DNA of 64,000 bases. It comes from an uncultured Arachnia sp. (lineage in GTDB: Bacteria; Actinomycetota; Actinomycetes; Propionibacteriales; Propionibacteriaceae). The translations under genes and the position numbers were made by a program. Positions 7,431-15,988 of the stretch are shown piece by piece. Where the stretch lies: the NCBI GenBank assembly GCA_947499145.1, contig CANMNB010000007.1, positions 1-64,000 on the forward strand, written 5' to 3'. Position 1 is the stretch's first letter. Every line of letters starts with the position of its first letter. The notes below the pieces were generated by a model. That model made no database searches. It worked only from the letters and a program-made list of their open reading frames with translations, and was not told the DNA's origin.

Positions 7431-8315
7431 ATGACCATCGAAGCCGTCACCCACACCGTCGAGACTCCAGGCGCGACCATCGTCTACGACGTGCGCGGGC
7501 CGCTGCCCACCGCCGACAACCAACCGCCTCTGCTGCTGATCGGGCAGCCCATGGACGCCAGCGGCTTCGCCGCTCTGGCGTCGCACTTCCCGGACCGCAC
7601 CGTCGTCACCTACGATCCGCGCGGCCTCGCGCGCAGCACCCGCAGCGACGGCCGCACCGACAACGACCCGCAGCAGCACGCCGACGACCTGCACCGACTC
7701 ATCGAGGCGCTGGGCGCGGGTCCGGTGGAGGTCTTCGGGAGCAGCGGGGGAGCGGTGGACGGGTTGGCGCTCGTGGTCGCGCATCCGGAGGACGTCCAGC
7801 TGCTCGTCGCGCACGAGCCACCACTCACTCACCTCCTGTCCGACGCGGCGGCCGTGCGTCGCGCCGAGGAGGACATCAGCCGCGCCTATCACGAGGGCGG
7901 ATTCGGCCACGGCATGGCGCGGTTCATCGCCTACACCTCCTGGGAGGGGGAACTCACCGACGATTTCTTCGACCGTCCCATCCCGGACCCGGCGACTTTC
8001 GGCCTCCCTGTCGACGACGACGGCTCCCGCGACGACCCGCTGCTGTCCGGCGACTCGGAGGGCGTGGTGGCGTGGAGCCCGGACGTCGACGCGCTGCGCG
8101 CGTCGGGCGTGCGGCTGGTGATCGCCGCCGGCGAGGAGTCGGCCCGGCAGGTGACGGGACGCTCGGCCGCGGCGCTGGCTGAGAGACTGGGCCTGCCATT
8201 GACGATGTTTCCCAGCCACCACGGTGGGTTCGCCGGCCCGGAGACCGGCTGGCCCGGACAGCCGGAGGCGTTCGCCGCTCGGCTCCGGGAGGTCCTGGCA
8301 TCGCACACCGGCTGA
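7431..8315 (+). CDS. alpha/beta-fold hydrolase
   Basis: A 294-residue alpha/beta hydrolase. The nucleophile elbow is GSSGG at residues 103-107 (Ser105), after YDPRGLARSTRSDG, the usual oxyanion-side loop. The catalytic His is probably in FPSHHGGFAGPE near the C-terminus; the acid residue is less clear. There is no signal peptide, so the enzyme is cytosolic. The gene is divergent from rocD and has an AGGAGGGA ribosome site before its ATG. The substrate cannot be predicted. It resembles actinobacterial hydrolases of the pimeloyl-ester or haloperoxidase-like group. Confidence 0.85.
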   Translation: MTIEAVTHTVETPGATIVYDVRGPLPTADNQPPLLLIGQPMDASGFAALASHFPDRTVVTYDPRGLARSTRSDGRTDNDPQQHADDLHRLIEALGAGPVEVFGSSGGAVDGLALVVAHPEDVQLLVAHEPPLTHLLSDAAAVRRAEEDISRAYHEGGFGHGMARFIAYTSWEGELTDDFFDRPIPDPATFGLPVDDDGSRDDPLLSGDSEGVVAWSPDVDALRASGVRLVIAAGEESARQVTGRSAAALAERLGLPLTMFPSHHGGFAGPETGWPGQPEAFAARLREVLASHTG

Positions 8316-8327
8316 AGCGCCGGACGG

Positions 8328-9092
8328 CTACTTGGCAGCGAAGCCGCCGTTGCTGTGCAGCACCTGGCCGGTGATCCAGCCGCCTGCGGGGGAGAGCAGG
8401 AATCCCACGAGGTTGGCGGTGTCTTGGGGCGTGCCCAGGCGCCCTGCGGGTGTCTGCTGGACCAGGCCTTCGCGCAGTGCGTCGTCCATCCATCCGGTGT
8501 CGATGGGTCCGGGGTTGACGGCATTGGCGGTGATACCGCGGCCGGCCAACTCGATGGCAGCGGCAACGACGACGCGATCCAATGCGCCTTTGCTGGAGCC
8601 GTAGGGCAAGTTGTAGGCGGTGTGGTCGCTCGTCAGCGCGACGACGCGACCTGCGCGGGCCGCGCTCACCTGCTCGGGTAGCTGTTCGGCAAGAGCCTTG
8701 ATCAACAGCCACGATGCTCGCGCGTTGACCGCGTAGTGCCGATCCCAGCTCTCGAGCGTGGTGTCAAGAATGGAGGAGTCGACGCTCTCCGCGTGGGAGA
8801 GCACGAGCGCGGTGAGGTCGCCGCGCCGGTTGGCCGCGGCGATGAGCTGGGCGGGGACGTCGGGATCGGCCAGGTCGGCGGGCAGCAGATCCACAGTCGC
8901 ACCAGCCGCACGGCAACGCGCGGCGATGTCTGCCGGGTCCTGCGGGCCGTGCTCGAGCCCGACGCGGTCGTCGTAATCGGAGAGGTAACCCAGCGCGAGG
9001 TCCCATCCCTGATCGGCGAGATGCAGGGCGATGCCGGCCCCAATGCCTCTCCTGCGTCCGACACCAGTCACAAATACTGTGCCATTGGACAT
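8328..9092 (-). CDS. SDR-family oxidoreductase
   Basis: A 254-residue classical short-chain dehydrogenase/reductase. The N-terminal NAD(P) motif is VTGVGRRRGIGAGIA, and the catalytic Ser155, Tyr164 and Lys168 sit in TSDHTAYNLPYGSSK. NPGPIDTGWMDD and the final GGWITGQVLHSNGGF are the conserved cofactor and C-terminal elements. The gene start is set at 9092 because the family begins with MSNGTVFVTG and an AGAGGGA ribosome site lies just upstream. The same frame is open further but overlaps the divergent transglutaminase-like gene. The substrate is unknown; FabG-like reductases share this architecture. Confidence 0.87.
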   Translation of the reverse strand: MSNGTVFVTGVGRRRGIGAGIALHLADQGWDLALGYLSDYDDRVGLEHGPQDPADIAARCRAAGATVDLLPADLADPDVPAQLIAAANRRGDLTALVLSHAESVDSSILDTTLESWDRHYAVNARASWLLIKALAEQLPEQVSAARAGRVVALTSDHTAYNLPYGSSKGALDRVVVAAAIELAGRGITANAVNPGPIDTGWMDDALREGLVQQTPAGRLGTPQDTANLVGFLLSPAGGWITGQVLHSNGGFAAK

Positions 9093-9170
9093 CCGGTCCC
9101 TCTTCCGGTCAGTGAACGTGGTGCACCATTCCACCATCGACAGGCGCAATACCGCCGGAGGTTCCTTACT

Positions 9171-10070
9171 GTGGCAGACATGGACTGGTCGGCGCAGACT
9201 GCCTTCTCTGACCCCGGACGCTTCGGGGCCCTCTTCGACGGCATCGACGCCGAGCCCTCGGCCGTTTCGGCGGTCGCCCGCAATCTGGTCGCCCACTACG
9301 TCGCTGAGCGCGACGCGCTACCGGCCGCGACTCGCGGCGACATCAACTTGCGGTGGGTGGAGGCCCAGTTGGCCGTCGACCAGGAGCGTCACGATCGCCA
9401 GCTGGCGGCGGCGCGGCCGCGGCCGGAGCGTCTGCAGGGGTGCTGTCGCGACCACTCGCTCTTGGCCGTTTCGATGCTTCGCCACCACGGGCGCGAGGCG
9501 CGCTCGCGCGTCGGGTTCGCCGGCTACTTCTCCCCGGGTTTCTGGCACGACCACGTCGTCGTCGAGGTTCGTGAGGGAGACCGCTGGCGCCGGTTCGACC
9601 CGGAGATGACCGGGGTCGACCCGCGCTACCTCGATCTTCCCGATGGGGCGGACGCGCCGTTCCTCAGCGCCGCGCGCATGTGGACGGAGATCCGGGCCGG
9701 ACGGATCGGCCCGGCCGCCGTCGGCGTGTTCCCGGGCTCACCCATCGGCGGGGAGTGGTTCGCGCAGTGCTACGTGCTCCTCGAGCTCGCGCACCGCTAC
9801 GGCGACGAGACGCTGCTATGGGACGGCTTCGGAGACATGGCCGAGCCCTCCGGACCCACCGCAGAGCAGTGGGAGCTGACGGACGAGGTGGCGGCCCTGC
9901 TCCTCGACGTCGACGAGAACCCGACTCGGCGCGCCGAGTCGGCGCTGGAGCAGCGCTACCGAAGCGATCCCCGGCTCCATCCCGCGGGAACCCTGGAGTC
10001 CATCACCCCGGACGGCGACCACTTCGTCGTTGACCTCCCCACCCGCGAAGCCCGAAGGCTGCCGGTGTGA
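9171..10070 (+). CDS. transglutaminase-like domain protein
   Basis: A protein of about 299 residues started at GTG 9171, which has GGAGG nine bases upstream (an in-frame ATG follows at 9180). It carries a transglutaminase-like triad: Cys in GCCRDHSLLAVSML (residues 91-92), His128 in GFWHDHVVVEV and Asp143 in RFDPEM. In this cysteine-protease-like fold the Cys, His and Asp fall in that order, as here. There is no signal peptide. It is divergent from the SDR gene, with about 80 bases between them. The role could be peptide or amide hydrolysis; nothing in the context fixes a substrate. Confidence 0.75.
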   Translation: MADMDWSAQTAFSDPGRFGALFDGIDAEPSAVSAVARNLVAHYVAERDALPAATRGDINLRWVEAQLAVDQERHDRQLAAARPRPERLQGCCRDHSLLAVSMLRHHGREARSRVGFAGYFSPGFWHDHVVVEVREGDRWRRFDPEMTGVDPRYLDLPDGADAPFLSAARMWTEIRAGRIGPAAVGVFPGSPIGGEWFAQCYVLLELAHRYGDETLLWDGFGDMAEPSGPTAEQWELTDEVAALLLDVDENPTRRAESALEQRYRSDPRLHPAGTLESITPDGDHFVVDLPTREARRLPV

Positions 10071-10092
10071 CTCACGGGTCGCGTGCCGTCGG

Positions 10093-10635
10093 TCACGAAC
10101 CGCGGGTCATCGTGACCCATGCAGTGCCGTAGGCGGACTGGAAGGAACCCTGGAGCTGCTGGGAGCCGGTCAACTCGAGCGCCCCGCTGCCCGTCAGGCC
10201 GTTGTAGACGGTGAAGTCGAACGAGAACCACTGGCCGTTCACCGTGCCCATCCCGTAGGACGTGATGCCGTAGGGGCTCACCTCGGTGATGGCAGCGGAT
10301 CCGCGATCCTGGGTGATGTCGTACCGAAGCCCGTTGTCGCCCCACCACTGCCCGGCGAAGTTGGCGGCGTCGACGGGCGCGGCACTGGTGTTGGATTGCA
10401 CCTGTTCGTCGAGGCGGTCGACTCTGTCCTTCAACTCGGACTGGGCCCGCTCAATGTCGCCGACGGGGATCTCCTCGTCACCGCTGTACCACGTCACACC
10501 GTCGGGGCTGATCTCCTTGATGGGTTGACCCCTCGTCATCGCATAGATCATCGCCACGGCGGCGAGCAGGACGGAGGCGAAGGCGAGGAACCACTTGACC
10601 GACCAGCCCGATCCGTCCCGGACTTCTTGTGCCAC
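10093..10635 (-). CDS. membrane-anchored extracytoplasmic protein, unknown function
   Basis: A 180-residue protein with GTG start. One N-terminal membrane segment (about residues 12-33, VKWFLAFASVLLAAVAMIYAM) is followed by a short coiled-coil-like stretch (IERAQSELKDRVDRLDEQVQ). A beta-rich C-terminal domain follows with FAGQWWGDNGLRYDITQ, WFSFDFTVYNGLTGSGALEL and FQSAYGTAWVTMTR. The GxW motif and alternating strands suggest a small lipocalin- or avidin-like barrel outside the membrane, but this is an impression only. It is convergent with the transglutaminase-like gene. I do not recognise a named family. Confidence 0.6.
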   Translation of the reverse strand: MAQEVRDGSGWSVKWFLAFASVLLAAVAMIYAMTRGQPIKEISPDGVTWYSGDEEIPVGDIERAQSELKDRVDRLDEQVQSNTSAAPVDAANFAGQWWGDNGLRYDITQDRGSAAITEVSPYGITSYGMGTVNGQWFSFDFTVYNGLTGSGALELTGSQQLQGSFQSAYGTAWVTMTRGS

Positions 10636-10891
10636 AGTGCACCCCCTACTGGGACCTGTGCTACATCATCACGATACGCGCCCGACTACGGTTCGGAGGG
10701 GATTCCTTCCCACGCGCTCAAGGATGTGGTCCCGTGAGCCGAGGCCACACATCTGCGTGGAGGTATCGATGTCCGCTTATACGCCGGATCGGCACGCATG
10801 CGAAGATCTCTGGCCCACGAGGACCCGAGACTTCCGTCCGTCCGTCGAGGCGAGGACCGGCTTGACGGCGCGAGCCCTTTACCGTGGCCCC

Positions 10892-11530
10892 ATGACTGCA
10901 TTCGAGGGGATCCCGCTCGACGCCGTGGACTTCTACGAGGACCTGGAGCGGGAGAACTCGCGCGAGTGGTGGGCCGCCAACCGAGATCGGTACGACGTCG
11001 CCGTGCGCGCCCCGATGGCGGCGCTCGGGGCTGCGCTCGAGGGGGAGTTCGGCGCGACGAAGCTGTTTCGTCCCAACCGCGACGTGCGCTTCTCCCACGA
11101 CAAGTCGCCCTACAAGACGCACCAGGGCCTCGTCGTCTCGACGGCGTCGCGGATGGGCTGGTACGTGCAGGTGAGCGCCGAGGGCCTCATGACGGCTGCC
11201 GGCTGGTATGCGGCGACGCCCGGGCAACTCGCCCGCTACCGGTCCGCCGTCGACGACGAGGACTCGGGCAAGGAGCTGCAGCGCCTCATCGATCGGCTAC
11301 GGCACGCCGGGTTCGGAGTGAGCGGTGACCGTCTGAAGACGCGGCCACGAGGCGTCGACGCGGACCATCCGCGCCTCGACCTCCTGCGGTACCGGACGCT
11401 GACCGCTGAGCGACGGTACGGCGAGCCGGGATGGCTGCCCACGCCCGAGACGCTGGACCACGTGGCAGGAGACTGGCGCAAGTTCCGTCCGCTGATGGAG
11501 TGGTTGGGCCGTCATGTGGGCGAGGGCTGA
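10892..11530 (+). CDS. DUF2461 family protein
   Basis: A 212-residue protein typical of DUF2461. Conserved pieces are AVDFYEDLERENSREWWAANR near the N-terminus, KLFRPNRDVRFSHDKSPYKTH, then GWYVQVSAEGLMTAAGWY and the C-terminal ERRYGEPGWLPTPE. Function is not established for the family. The ATG at 10892 is chosen because the family starts there and because a -10 hexamer TACCGT (10880-10885) stands six bases before it, pointing to a leaderless transcript. The longer open frame from 10595 is Arg/Thr-rich and not protein-like. The 256 bases upstream hold no other gene. Confidence 0.88.
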   Translation: MTAFEGIPLDAVDFYEDLERENSREWWAANRDRYDVAVRAPMAALGAALEGEFGATKLFRPNRDVRFSHDKSPYKTHQGLVVSTASRMGWYVQVSAEGLMTAAGWYAATPGQLARYRSAVDDEDSGKELQRLIDRLRHAGFGVSGDRLKTRPRGVDADHPRLDLLRYRTLTAERRYGEPGWLPTPETLDHVAGDWRKFRPLMEWLGRHVGEG

Positions 11531-11593
11531 ACCCGGGCGGCCCCGGCACAATACGGCAGCCGGTGAGCACGCGGGACGTGGCAGCATCGGCGC

Positions 11594-11929
11594 ATGCTCA
11601 TCCTCAAGTCCGTCGTGCTCTTCGTGCTTGCCGCCCTCGCGGAGATCGGTGGTGCCTGGCTCGTGTGGCAGGGGGTCAGGGAACACAAGGGCTGGGTGTG
11701 GATGGGGGCTGGTGTGATTGCGCTCGGTTTGTACGGGTTCGTCGCGACCCTGCAGCCCGACGCGAACTTCGGCCGCATCCTTGCCGCCTACGGCGGGGTC
11801 TTCGTCGCCGGCTCCCTCGCATGGGGCATGGTCGTCGACGGCTTCCGCCCCGACCGCTACGACGTCATCGGGGCACTGGTGTGTCTCGTGGGGGTGGCAG
11901 TCATCATGTACGCGCCGCGAGCGGCATAG
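11594..11929 (+). CDS. UPF0060 (YnfA-like) membrane protein
   Basis: A 111-residue protein with four transmembrane helices. [21 protein letters not shown], the second helix [18 protein letters not shown], then [20 protein letters not shown] and the last helix [17 protein letters not shown] match the YnfA/UPF0060 family in length and in the conserved Glu-Ile-Gly-Gly, Tyr-Gly and Asp-Arg-x-Asp positions. The fold resembles small multidrug resistance-type transporters, but the physiological role is uncertain. It stands 63 bases after the DUF2461 gene and converges on the YchJ-like gene four bases further on. Confidence 0.92.
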   Translation: MLILKSVVLFVLAALAEIGGAWLVWQGVREHKGWVWMGAGVIALGLYGFVATLQPDANFGRILAAYGGVFVAGSLAWGMVVDGFRPDRYDVIGALVCLVGVAVIMYAPRAA

Positions 11930-11933
11930 GCGC

Positions 11934-12317
11934 TCAGCGAACGTCGCCGGCGAGGTACATCCAGCGCCCGCCCCGCCGCTCGAACCGGGACCGCTCGTGC
12001 AGCCGGCCGGGCCGCCGCCCTTCCCGGAAATGGGCGACGAACTCGACGACCCCGTCCCGGTCCCGCTCCGTGCCGTCGACGACGTCGAGGATCTCCAAAC
12101 GGGTCCACGCCGTCGACCCATCGAGAGCGACGTTCTCGGGCCGGCTGCGGGGGTGCCAGGTCCGCCAGAGATAGTCCTCCAGGCCGAGGGCGAAGGCCGA
12201 GTACCGCGAGCGCATGAGCGCCTCGGCGGTCGGCGCGTGGCCGCGGCCGTCGTGGAGGGGCCCGCAGCACTCGGCATAGGCGCCGGCCCCGCATGGACAA
12301 GAGGCGGGTGTGGTCAC
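11934..12317 (-). CDS. YchJ-like (UPF0225) protein with SEC-C motif
   Basis: A 127-residue protein with GTG start. The N-terminal SEC-C zinc motif reads CPCGAGAYAECCGPLHDG, followed by APTAEALMRSRYSAFALGLEDYLWRTWHP, the hallmark of the YchJ/UPF0225 family, then LEILDVVDGTERDRDGVVEF and a C-terminal RFERRGGRWMYLAGD. The fold is NTF2-like with a zinc knuckle. The biochemical role is unknown. The neighbouring YbaK-like gene lies upstream on the same strand with nine bases between them, so the two are likely cotranscribed. Confidence 0.9.
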   Translation of the reverse strand: MTTPASCPCGAGAYAECCGPLHDGRGHAPTAEALMRSRYSAFALGLEDYLWRTWHPRSRPENVALDGSTAWTRLEILDVVDGTERDRDGVVEFVAHFREGRRPGRLHERSRFERRGGRWMYLAGDVR

Positions 12318-12326
12318 CGGCGCGCG

Positions 12327-12860
12327 TCAGTCGCGCAGCGCGAGCGGCAGGACCCGGGCGCCGGGCAGCGTCGCGAGCTCCGCGCCGTCGACGATGATCT
12401 TCGAGCCGCGCACCCCACCGCCCACCACCACCGGTCCGGCGGCGACGACGGCCTCGTCGATCAGGATCGGCCAGCCGTCGGGGAGGCCGATGGGGGTGAT
12501 CCCGCCCTGGCGCATGTCGGTGGCCGCCTCGGTGTCCTCCTGCGCGGCGAACGACATCTTGCGCATCCCGAGTTCCTTGCGGACGGTCTTGTTCACGTCG
12601 GCCTTGTCAGTCGCCAGGACCATCACGGCGGCGGTGACGCTCTCGTCCCCGCGACGTCCCGCGACGACCACGCAGTTCGCCGACGCCTCCTCGGCAACGT
12701 CGTAGGCCTCGCAGAACGCGGCGGTGTCGGCCAGCTCGGGGTCGATCTCGGCGACGCGGGCGCCGGGCACCAGCCTGGCTGCGGCCGCGACCGGAGGGGC
12801 CACCAGGTGCGGGTGGTCGGACAGGGGCTTCCAGTCCAGGTTTCCTTCGGCAGACGGCAT
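12327..12860 (-). CDS. YbaK/EbsC-family aminoacyl-tRNA deacylase-like protein
   Basis: A 177-residue protein of the YbaK/EbsC/ProX editing fold. Characteristic pieces are CVVVAGRRGDESVTAAVMVLATDKADVNKTVRKELGMRKMSFA and the following ATDMRQGGITPIGLPDGWPILID, where the family's conserved Lys and the Gly-Gly-hydrophobic loop lie, then a final GGGVRGSKIIVDGAELATLPGA. Members hydrolyse mischarged aminoacyl-tRNAs in trans, but which one this acts on cannot be read. It sits between the PAC2 gene (three bases upstream) and the YchJ-like gene, in what looks like a three-gene minus-strand operon. Confidence 0.88.
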   Translation of the reverse strand: MPSAEGNLDWKPLSDHPHLVAPPVAAAARLVPGARVAEIDPELADTAAFCEAYDVAEEASANCVVVAGRRGDESVTAAVMVLATDKADVNKTVRKELGMRKMSFAAQEDTEAATDMRQGGITPIGLPDGWPILIDEAVVAAGPVVVGGGVRGSKIIVDGAELATLPGARVLPLALRD

Positions 12861-12863
12861 GGT

Positions 12864-13799
12864 TCAGTCCTCGTCCTTATCCTCGTTGTCGTCGTCGTCG
12901 GAGACTGTGCGTAGGAAGTTCTCGAACTCCGCGCCCAACTCGTCGGCGGAGGGTAGCTCGTCCTCCTCGGGGGCCCACAGGCTCGGGAGGTGCTGTCCCT
13001 GCATGAACGCGTCGTACTGCTGCTCCAGGCCGGCGACGACGGCGCGGACCTCGTCGTTGTCCTCCAGCTCCGTGGCGATCGCGCGGCGGTTCAGGTCCGC
13101 CCGGGCGACCAGGCCATCGTTGGGCAGGTTGAGGCCGGTCAGGTCGACGACGGCGTTGAGTGCCACGAGTGCGCCCTCCGCGAACTCCGACGCGGCCAGG
13201 TAGTGCGGGATGTGGATGGCGAACCCGGCGGCCTTGTGCCCGGCCTGTCCGAGGCGCAGCTCCAGCAGCGCGCTGATCGACCCCGGCACCTGCACCCGAC
13301 CGAAGGGGGAGTGGAACTCGTCGATGAGGCCGGAGTCCGTGGCATGGGCGGTGAACCCGACCGGACGGGTGTGCGGCACGCCCATCGGGACGCCGTGGAC
13401 GCTCACGACGAGGGTGATGCCGAGGGCGACGACGAGGCCCCGGATCGCCTCGACCACCCGCTCCCACTGGAAGTCCGGCTCCGGGCCGGAGAGCAGGTAG
13501 TAGCTGTGACCGTCGCGGTCGACCAGCCGCTGCAGGACCATCGTCGGCGTCTCGTACTCCGCCCAACGGTTGACGTCGAAGACCATCACCGGGCGGCGGC
13601 CGCGGTAGTCGAAGAGCTGGTCGACGTCGAACGTCGCGACCATCTCGGCCTCACCTGAGGCGACGAGGTGCTCGGTCAGGGCGCGCTGGACCTGCCCGGC
13701 GTCGATGAAGGCACCCAGCGCCACGATGAGCACGCCCGACCCGGGGGTGGAGCGGTCGACGTCGGCGACGAAGCGGTAGAGCTCGGAGGGGTTCTGCAC
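12864..13799 (-). CDS. PAC2 family protein
   Basis: A protein of about 311 residues started at GTG 13799. The body matches PAC2 proteins: GVLIVALGAFIDAGQVQRALTEHL, then DQLFDYRGRRPVMVFD, LVSVHGVPMGVPHTRP and AIHIPHYLAASEFAEGALVAL. These relate to archaeal/eukaryotic proteasome assembly chaperones, and in actinobacteria they are conserved with unknown function. The C-terminus is strongly acidic (SDDDDNEDKDED). The reading frame stays open into the tandem repeat at 13838-13960, giving a repetitive Arg-rich extension; I reject that extension because the family begins near the GTG. Confidence 0.88.
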   Translation of the reverse strand: MQNPSELYRFVADVDRSTPGSGVLIVALGAFIDAGQVQRALTEHLVASGEAEMVATFDVDQLFDYRGRRPVMVFDVNRWAEYETPTMVLQRLVDRDGHSYYLLSGPEPDFQWERVVEAIRGLVVALGITLVVSVHGVPMGVPHTRPVGFTAHATDSGLIDEFHSPFGRVQVPGSISALLELRLGQAGHKAAGFAIHIPHYLAASEFAEGALVALNAVVDLTGLNLPNDGLVARADLNRRAIATELEDNDEVRAVVAGLEQQYDAFMQGQHLPSLWAPEEDELPSADELGAEFENFLRTVSDDDDNEDKDED

Positions 13800-13837
13800 G
13801 GGTCCCAGTGTTCCACGGGCGCTGGGGTCACCGAGGA

Positions 13838-13960
13838 GCCGCGGGAGGCGGCGTGTCGAGGCGTCGCCCCTTCGTTCGCCGAGTAGCCGCCGGAGGCGGC
13901 GTGTCGAGGCGTCGCCCCTTCGTTCGCCGAGTAGCCGCCGGAGGCGGCGTGTCGAGGCGT
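13838..13960. repeat. 48-bp tandem repeat, about 2.6 copies, each with a GC hairpin
   Basis: Unit 1 (13838-13885) and unit 2 (13886-13933) differ at one base; a third, partial unit covers 13934-13960. The ten or so bases before unit 1 also resemble the unit end. Units 2 and 3 start with GCCGCC-gga-GGCGGC, a perfect six-pair hairpin. The array fills the divergent region between the PAC2 gene and plsC. It resembles dispersed REP-like elements of high-GC actinobacteria. Confidence 0.85.
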
Positions 13961-14007
13961 GGCGCAATGCCCGGTGGACGGTCCGTCAGTAGGGGTATCG
14001 TTCCACC

Positions 14008-14814
14008 GTGACCGATTCCACGCGTCCCACGGCCCAGCGTCGGGCGGCGGCCTGGCGACTGCCGCTGCGGGCGGTCAACAGCGAACCCGCTCCCTGGGTC
14101 TACCGAGCGCTCGGCAACCTCGTGCATGGGGTCATGCCGCTGCTGGCACGCCGGCACTGGCAGGGCCGCGAGCACATCCCCTCGACCGGCGGCGCGCTCG
14201 TGGTGGCCAACCACATCGGCAACTTCGACGTCCTCGTCCTCGGCGAGTACCTGATCTGGGCCGGGCGTTGGCCCCGCTTCCTCGGCAAGTCCGAGATCTG
14301 GAAGGTGCCCGTCCTCGGCTGGGTGGCCCGGCAGGCCGAGCAGATCCCCGTGGTCCGGCACACCACCGCCGCGGCGGACTCCCTCATCCACGCCAAGGCG
14401 GCGCTGAGGCACGGGAAGCTCGTCACCATCTACCCCGAGGGCACCATCACCGCGGACCCCGACGGCTGGCCGATGACGTCGAAGACCGGCGCCGCGCGAC
14501 TGGCCCTGGAGACCGGCGTGCCGGTCATCCCGGTCGCCCAGATCGGGGCGCAGCAGTTCCTCGGCGGCAAGAAGCTGCAGTTCCGCAAGCTGCTCCACTT
14601 CGGCCGCCGCGACGTCCACGTCATGGCGGGCCCGCCGATCGACCTCGACCACCTGCGCGAGATGCCGGCCGGGCGTGAGGCGTACGAACTGGCGTCGGTC
14701 ACGATCATGGACACCCTGACCGCCATGGTGGAGCAGCTCCGTGGCGAGGAGGCACCCGAGGGGCGCTGGGACATACGGGCGGGCGAGAGGATTCCGCGGC
14801 GACGACAGGCATGA
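14008..14814 (+). CDS. plsC: 1-acyl-sn-glycerol-3-phosphate acyltransferase
   Basis: A 268-residue PlsC/LPLAT-family acyltransferase that would acylate lysophosphatidate in phospholipid synthesis at the membrane. The catalytic H-x4-D motif is VVANHIGNFD (His69, Asp74), and the substrate-binding block is IYPEGTITAD (Glu144-Gly145-Thr146). GTG 14008 is the start; a TATCGT -10 hexamer at 13996-14001 lies six bases upstream, so the mRNA is probably leaderless. A ddl gene follows after 49 bases. Some mycolic- or PIM-type acyltransferases share these motifs, so the exact acceptor is inferred. Confidence 0.88.
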   Translation: MTDSTRPTAQRRAAAWRLPLRAVNSEPAPWVYRALGNLVHGVMPLLARRHWQGREHIPSTGGALVVANHIGNFDVLVLGEYLIWAGRWPRFLGKSEIWKVPVLGWVARQAEQIPVVRHTTAAADSLIHAKAALRHGKLVTIYPEGTITADPDGWPMTSKTGAARLALETGVPVIPVAQIGAQQFLGGKKLQFRKLLHFGRRDVHVMAGPPIDLDHLREMPAGREAYELASVTIMDTLTAMVEQLRGEEAPEGRWDIRAGERIPRRRQA

Positions 14815-14863
14815 CCTCCCGATAGGCTGGCGGCCGAGTTCTCCCACGACCCAAGGAGCCCTG

Positions 14864-15988
14864 GTGGAAACAGCCGCGAACCGGACCCGCGTCGCCCTGG
14901 TCTTCGGCGGCCAGTCCTCCGAACACGGCATCTCGTGCCTCACCGCGGCCAGCGTGTTGCAGGCGCTGTTGCAGGCGGACCTCGACGTCGTCGCCGTCGG
15001 CATCGCCCCGTCGGGCCGCTGGCGCCAGGTCAGCCTGGACGAGGTGCGGGACTATCGCATCGTCGGCGGCAAGGTTCCCGAGGTCCCCGAGCCGGAGCAC
15101 GACGCGGTCTGGATGGTCGGCTCCGAGGGCTGCGAGGTGGCGACCCGGCAGGGCGGCCACCTCGTCGACGTCCATCGTATCGACGTCGCCTTCGCGCTCC
15201 TCCACGGACCGTTCGGCGAGGACGGCACCATCCAGGGCCTGTTCGAGATGATGGGCATCCGCTACGTCGGGTCGGGCGTCGCCGCCAGCGCCATCGGTAT
15301 GGACAAGCACTTCATGAAGGTGGCGTTCGAGGCCGCCGGGCTGCCGGTCGGGCCGTACACCGTGGTCACTCCCGAACGCTGGCTGCGCGACCGCCAGGCC
15401 GTGCTCGACGAGGCCGCCGCCCTGGAGTTCCCCGTCTTCGTCAAGCCCTGCCGGGGCGGCTCGTCCATGGGCATCACACGCGTCACCGAGGCCTTGGCGC
15501 TCCCGGAGGCCATCGAGGTCGCCCGCCGCCACGACCCGAAGGTCATCATCGAGCAGGGCTTCGTCGGCGCCAGGGAGTTGGAGTGCGCCGTGCTGGCGGA
15601 CGCCCAGTCGGAGGCCGGGCTGGCCACGTCGGCGATCGGCGAGATCCGGGTGCACGACGCCGACGGGTTCTACGACTTCGAGGCCAAGTACCTCGCCACC
15701 GAGCAGGCCGCGCTCGACGTGCCAGCCGAGGTGGACGCCGACCTCGCCGCGCGCATCCAGGACGTCTCCCGCCGAGCGTTCCACGCCGTCGGGGCCGAGG
15801 GGCTCGCCCGGGTGGACGTGTTCGCCGACGGCGACGGCCAGGTGTGGGTCAACGAGATCAACACCATGCCCGGCTTCACCGAGATCTCCATGTATCCGGC
15901 GCTCTGGCAGCACAGCGGCATCTCCTACCCCGAGCTCGTCTCCCGGCTCGTGCAGCTGGCCCTCGACCGCCCGGTGGGGCTGCGCTGA
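14864..15988 (+). CDS. ddl: D-alanine--D-alanine ligase
   Basis: A 374-residue ATP-grasp ligase making D-Ala-D-Ala for peptidoglycan. It starts at GTG 14864, with AAGGAG six bases upstream. Motifs are LVFGGQSSEHGISCLTA (N-terminal domain), LHGPFGEDGTIQGLFEMMGI, GSGVAASAIGMDKHFMK, FVKPCRGGSSMGITRV for ATP binding, FYDFEAKYLA in the omega loop and VWVNEINTMPGFTEISMYP with the Mg ligands. The loop residues are those of D-Ala-D-Ala rather than D-Ala-D-Lac ligases, so no vancomycin-resistance type is suggested. The stop overlaps the thiL start by one base. Confidence 0.96.
   Translation: METAANRTRVALVFGGQSSEHGISCLTAASVLQALLQADLDVVAVGIAPSGRWRQVSLDEVRDYRIVGGKVPEVPEPEHDAVWMVGSEGCEVATRQGGHLVDVHRIDVAFALLHGPFGEDGTIQGLFEMMGIRYVGSGVAASAIGMDKHFMKVAFEAAGLPVGPYTVVTPERWLRDRQAVLDEAAALEFPVFVKPCRGGSSMGITRVTEALALPEAIEVARRHDPKVIIEQGFVGARELECAVLADAQSEAGLATSAIGEIRVHDADGFYDFEAKYLATEQAALDVPAEVDADLAARIQDVSRRAFHAVGAEGLARVDVFADGDGQVWVNEINTMPGFTEISMYPALWQHSGISYPELVSRLVQLALDRPVGLR

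Noticed and set aside
10636-10891. A possible small gene or RNA in the 256 bases before the DUF2461 gene.
   Set aside because: Open frames there are short and Arg/Thr-rich with no ribosome site, and no stable terminator-like hairpin was found; only the -10 hexamer next to the ATG is supported.
12864-13000. The poly-Asp/Glu C-terminus of the PAC2 protein as a degradation or targeting tag.
   Set aside because: Acidic tails are common in actinobacterial PAC2 proteins and there is no specific motif to support a tag.
13838-13960. Short repeats that could be read as a CRISPR array.
   Set aside because: The units are directly adjacent without unique spacers, and only about 2.6 copies exist; no cas gene is present.
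13800-13967. An N-terminal extension of the PAC2 protein with repeated RRLLGERRGDAST units.
   Set aside because: It is the translation of the tandem hairpin repeat; the family begins close to GTG 13799.
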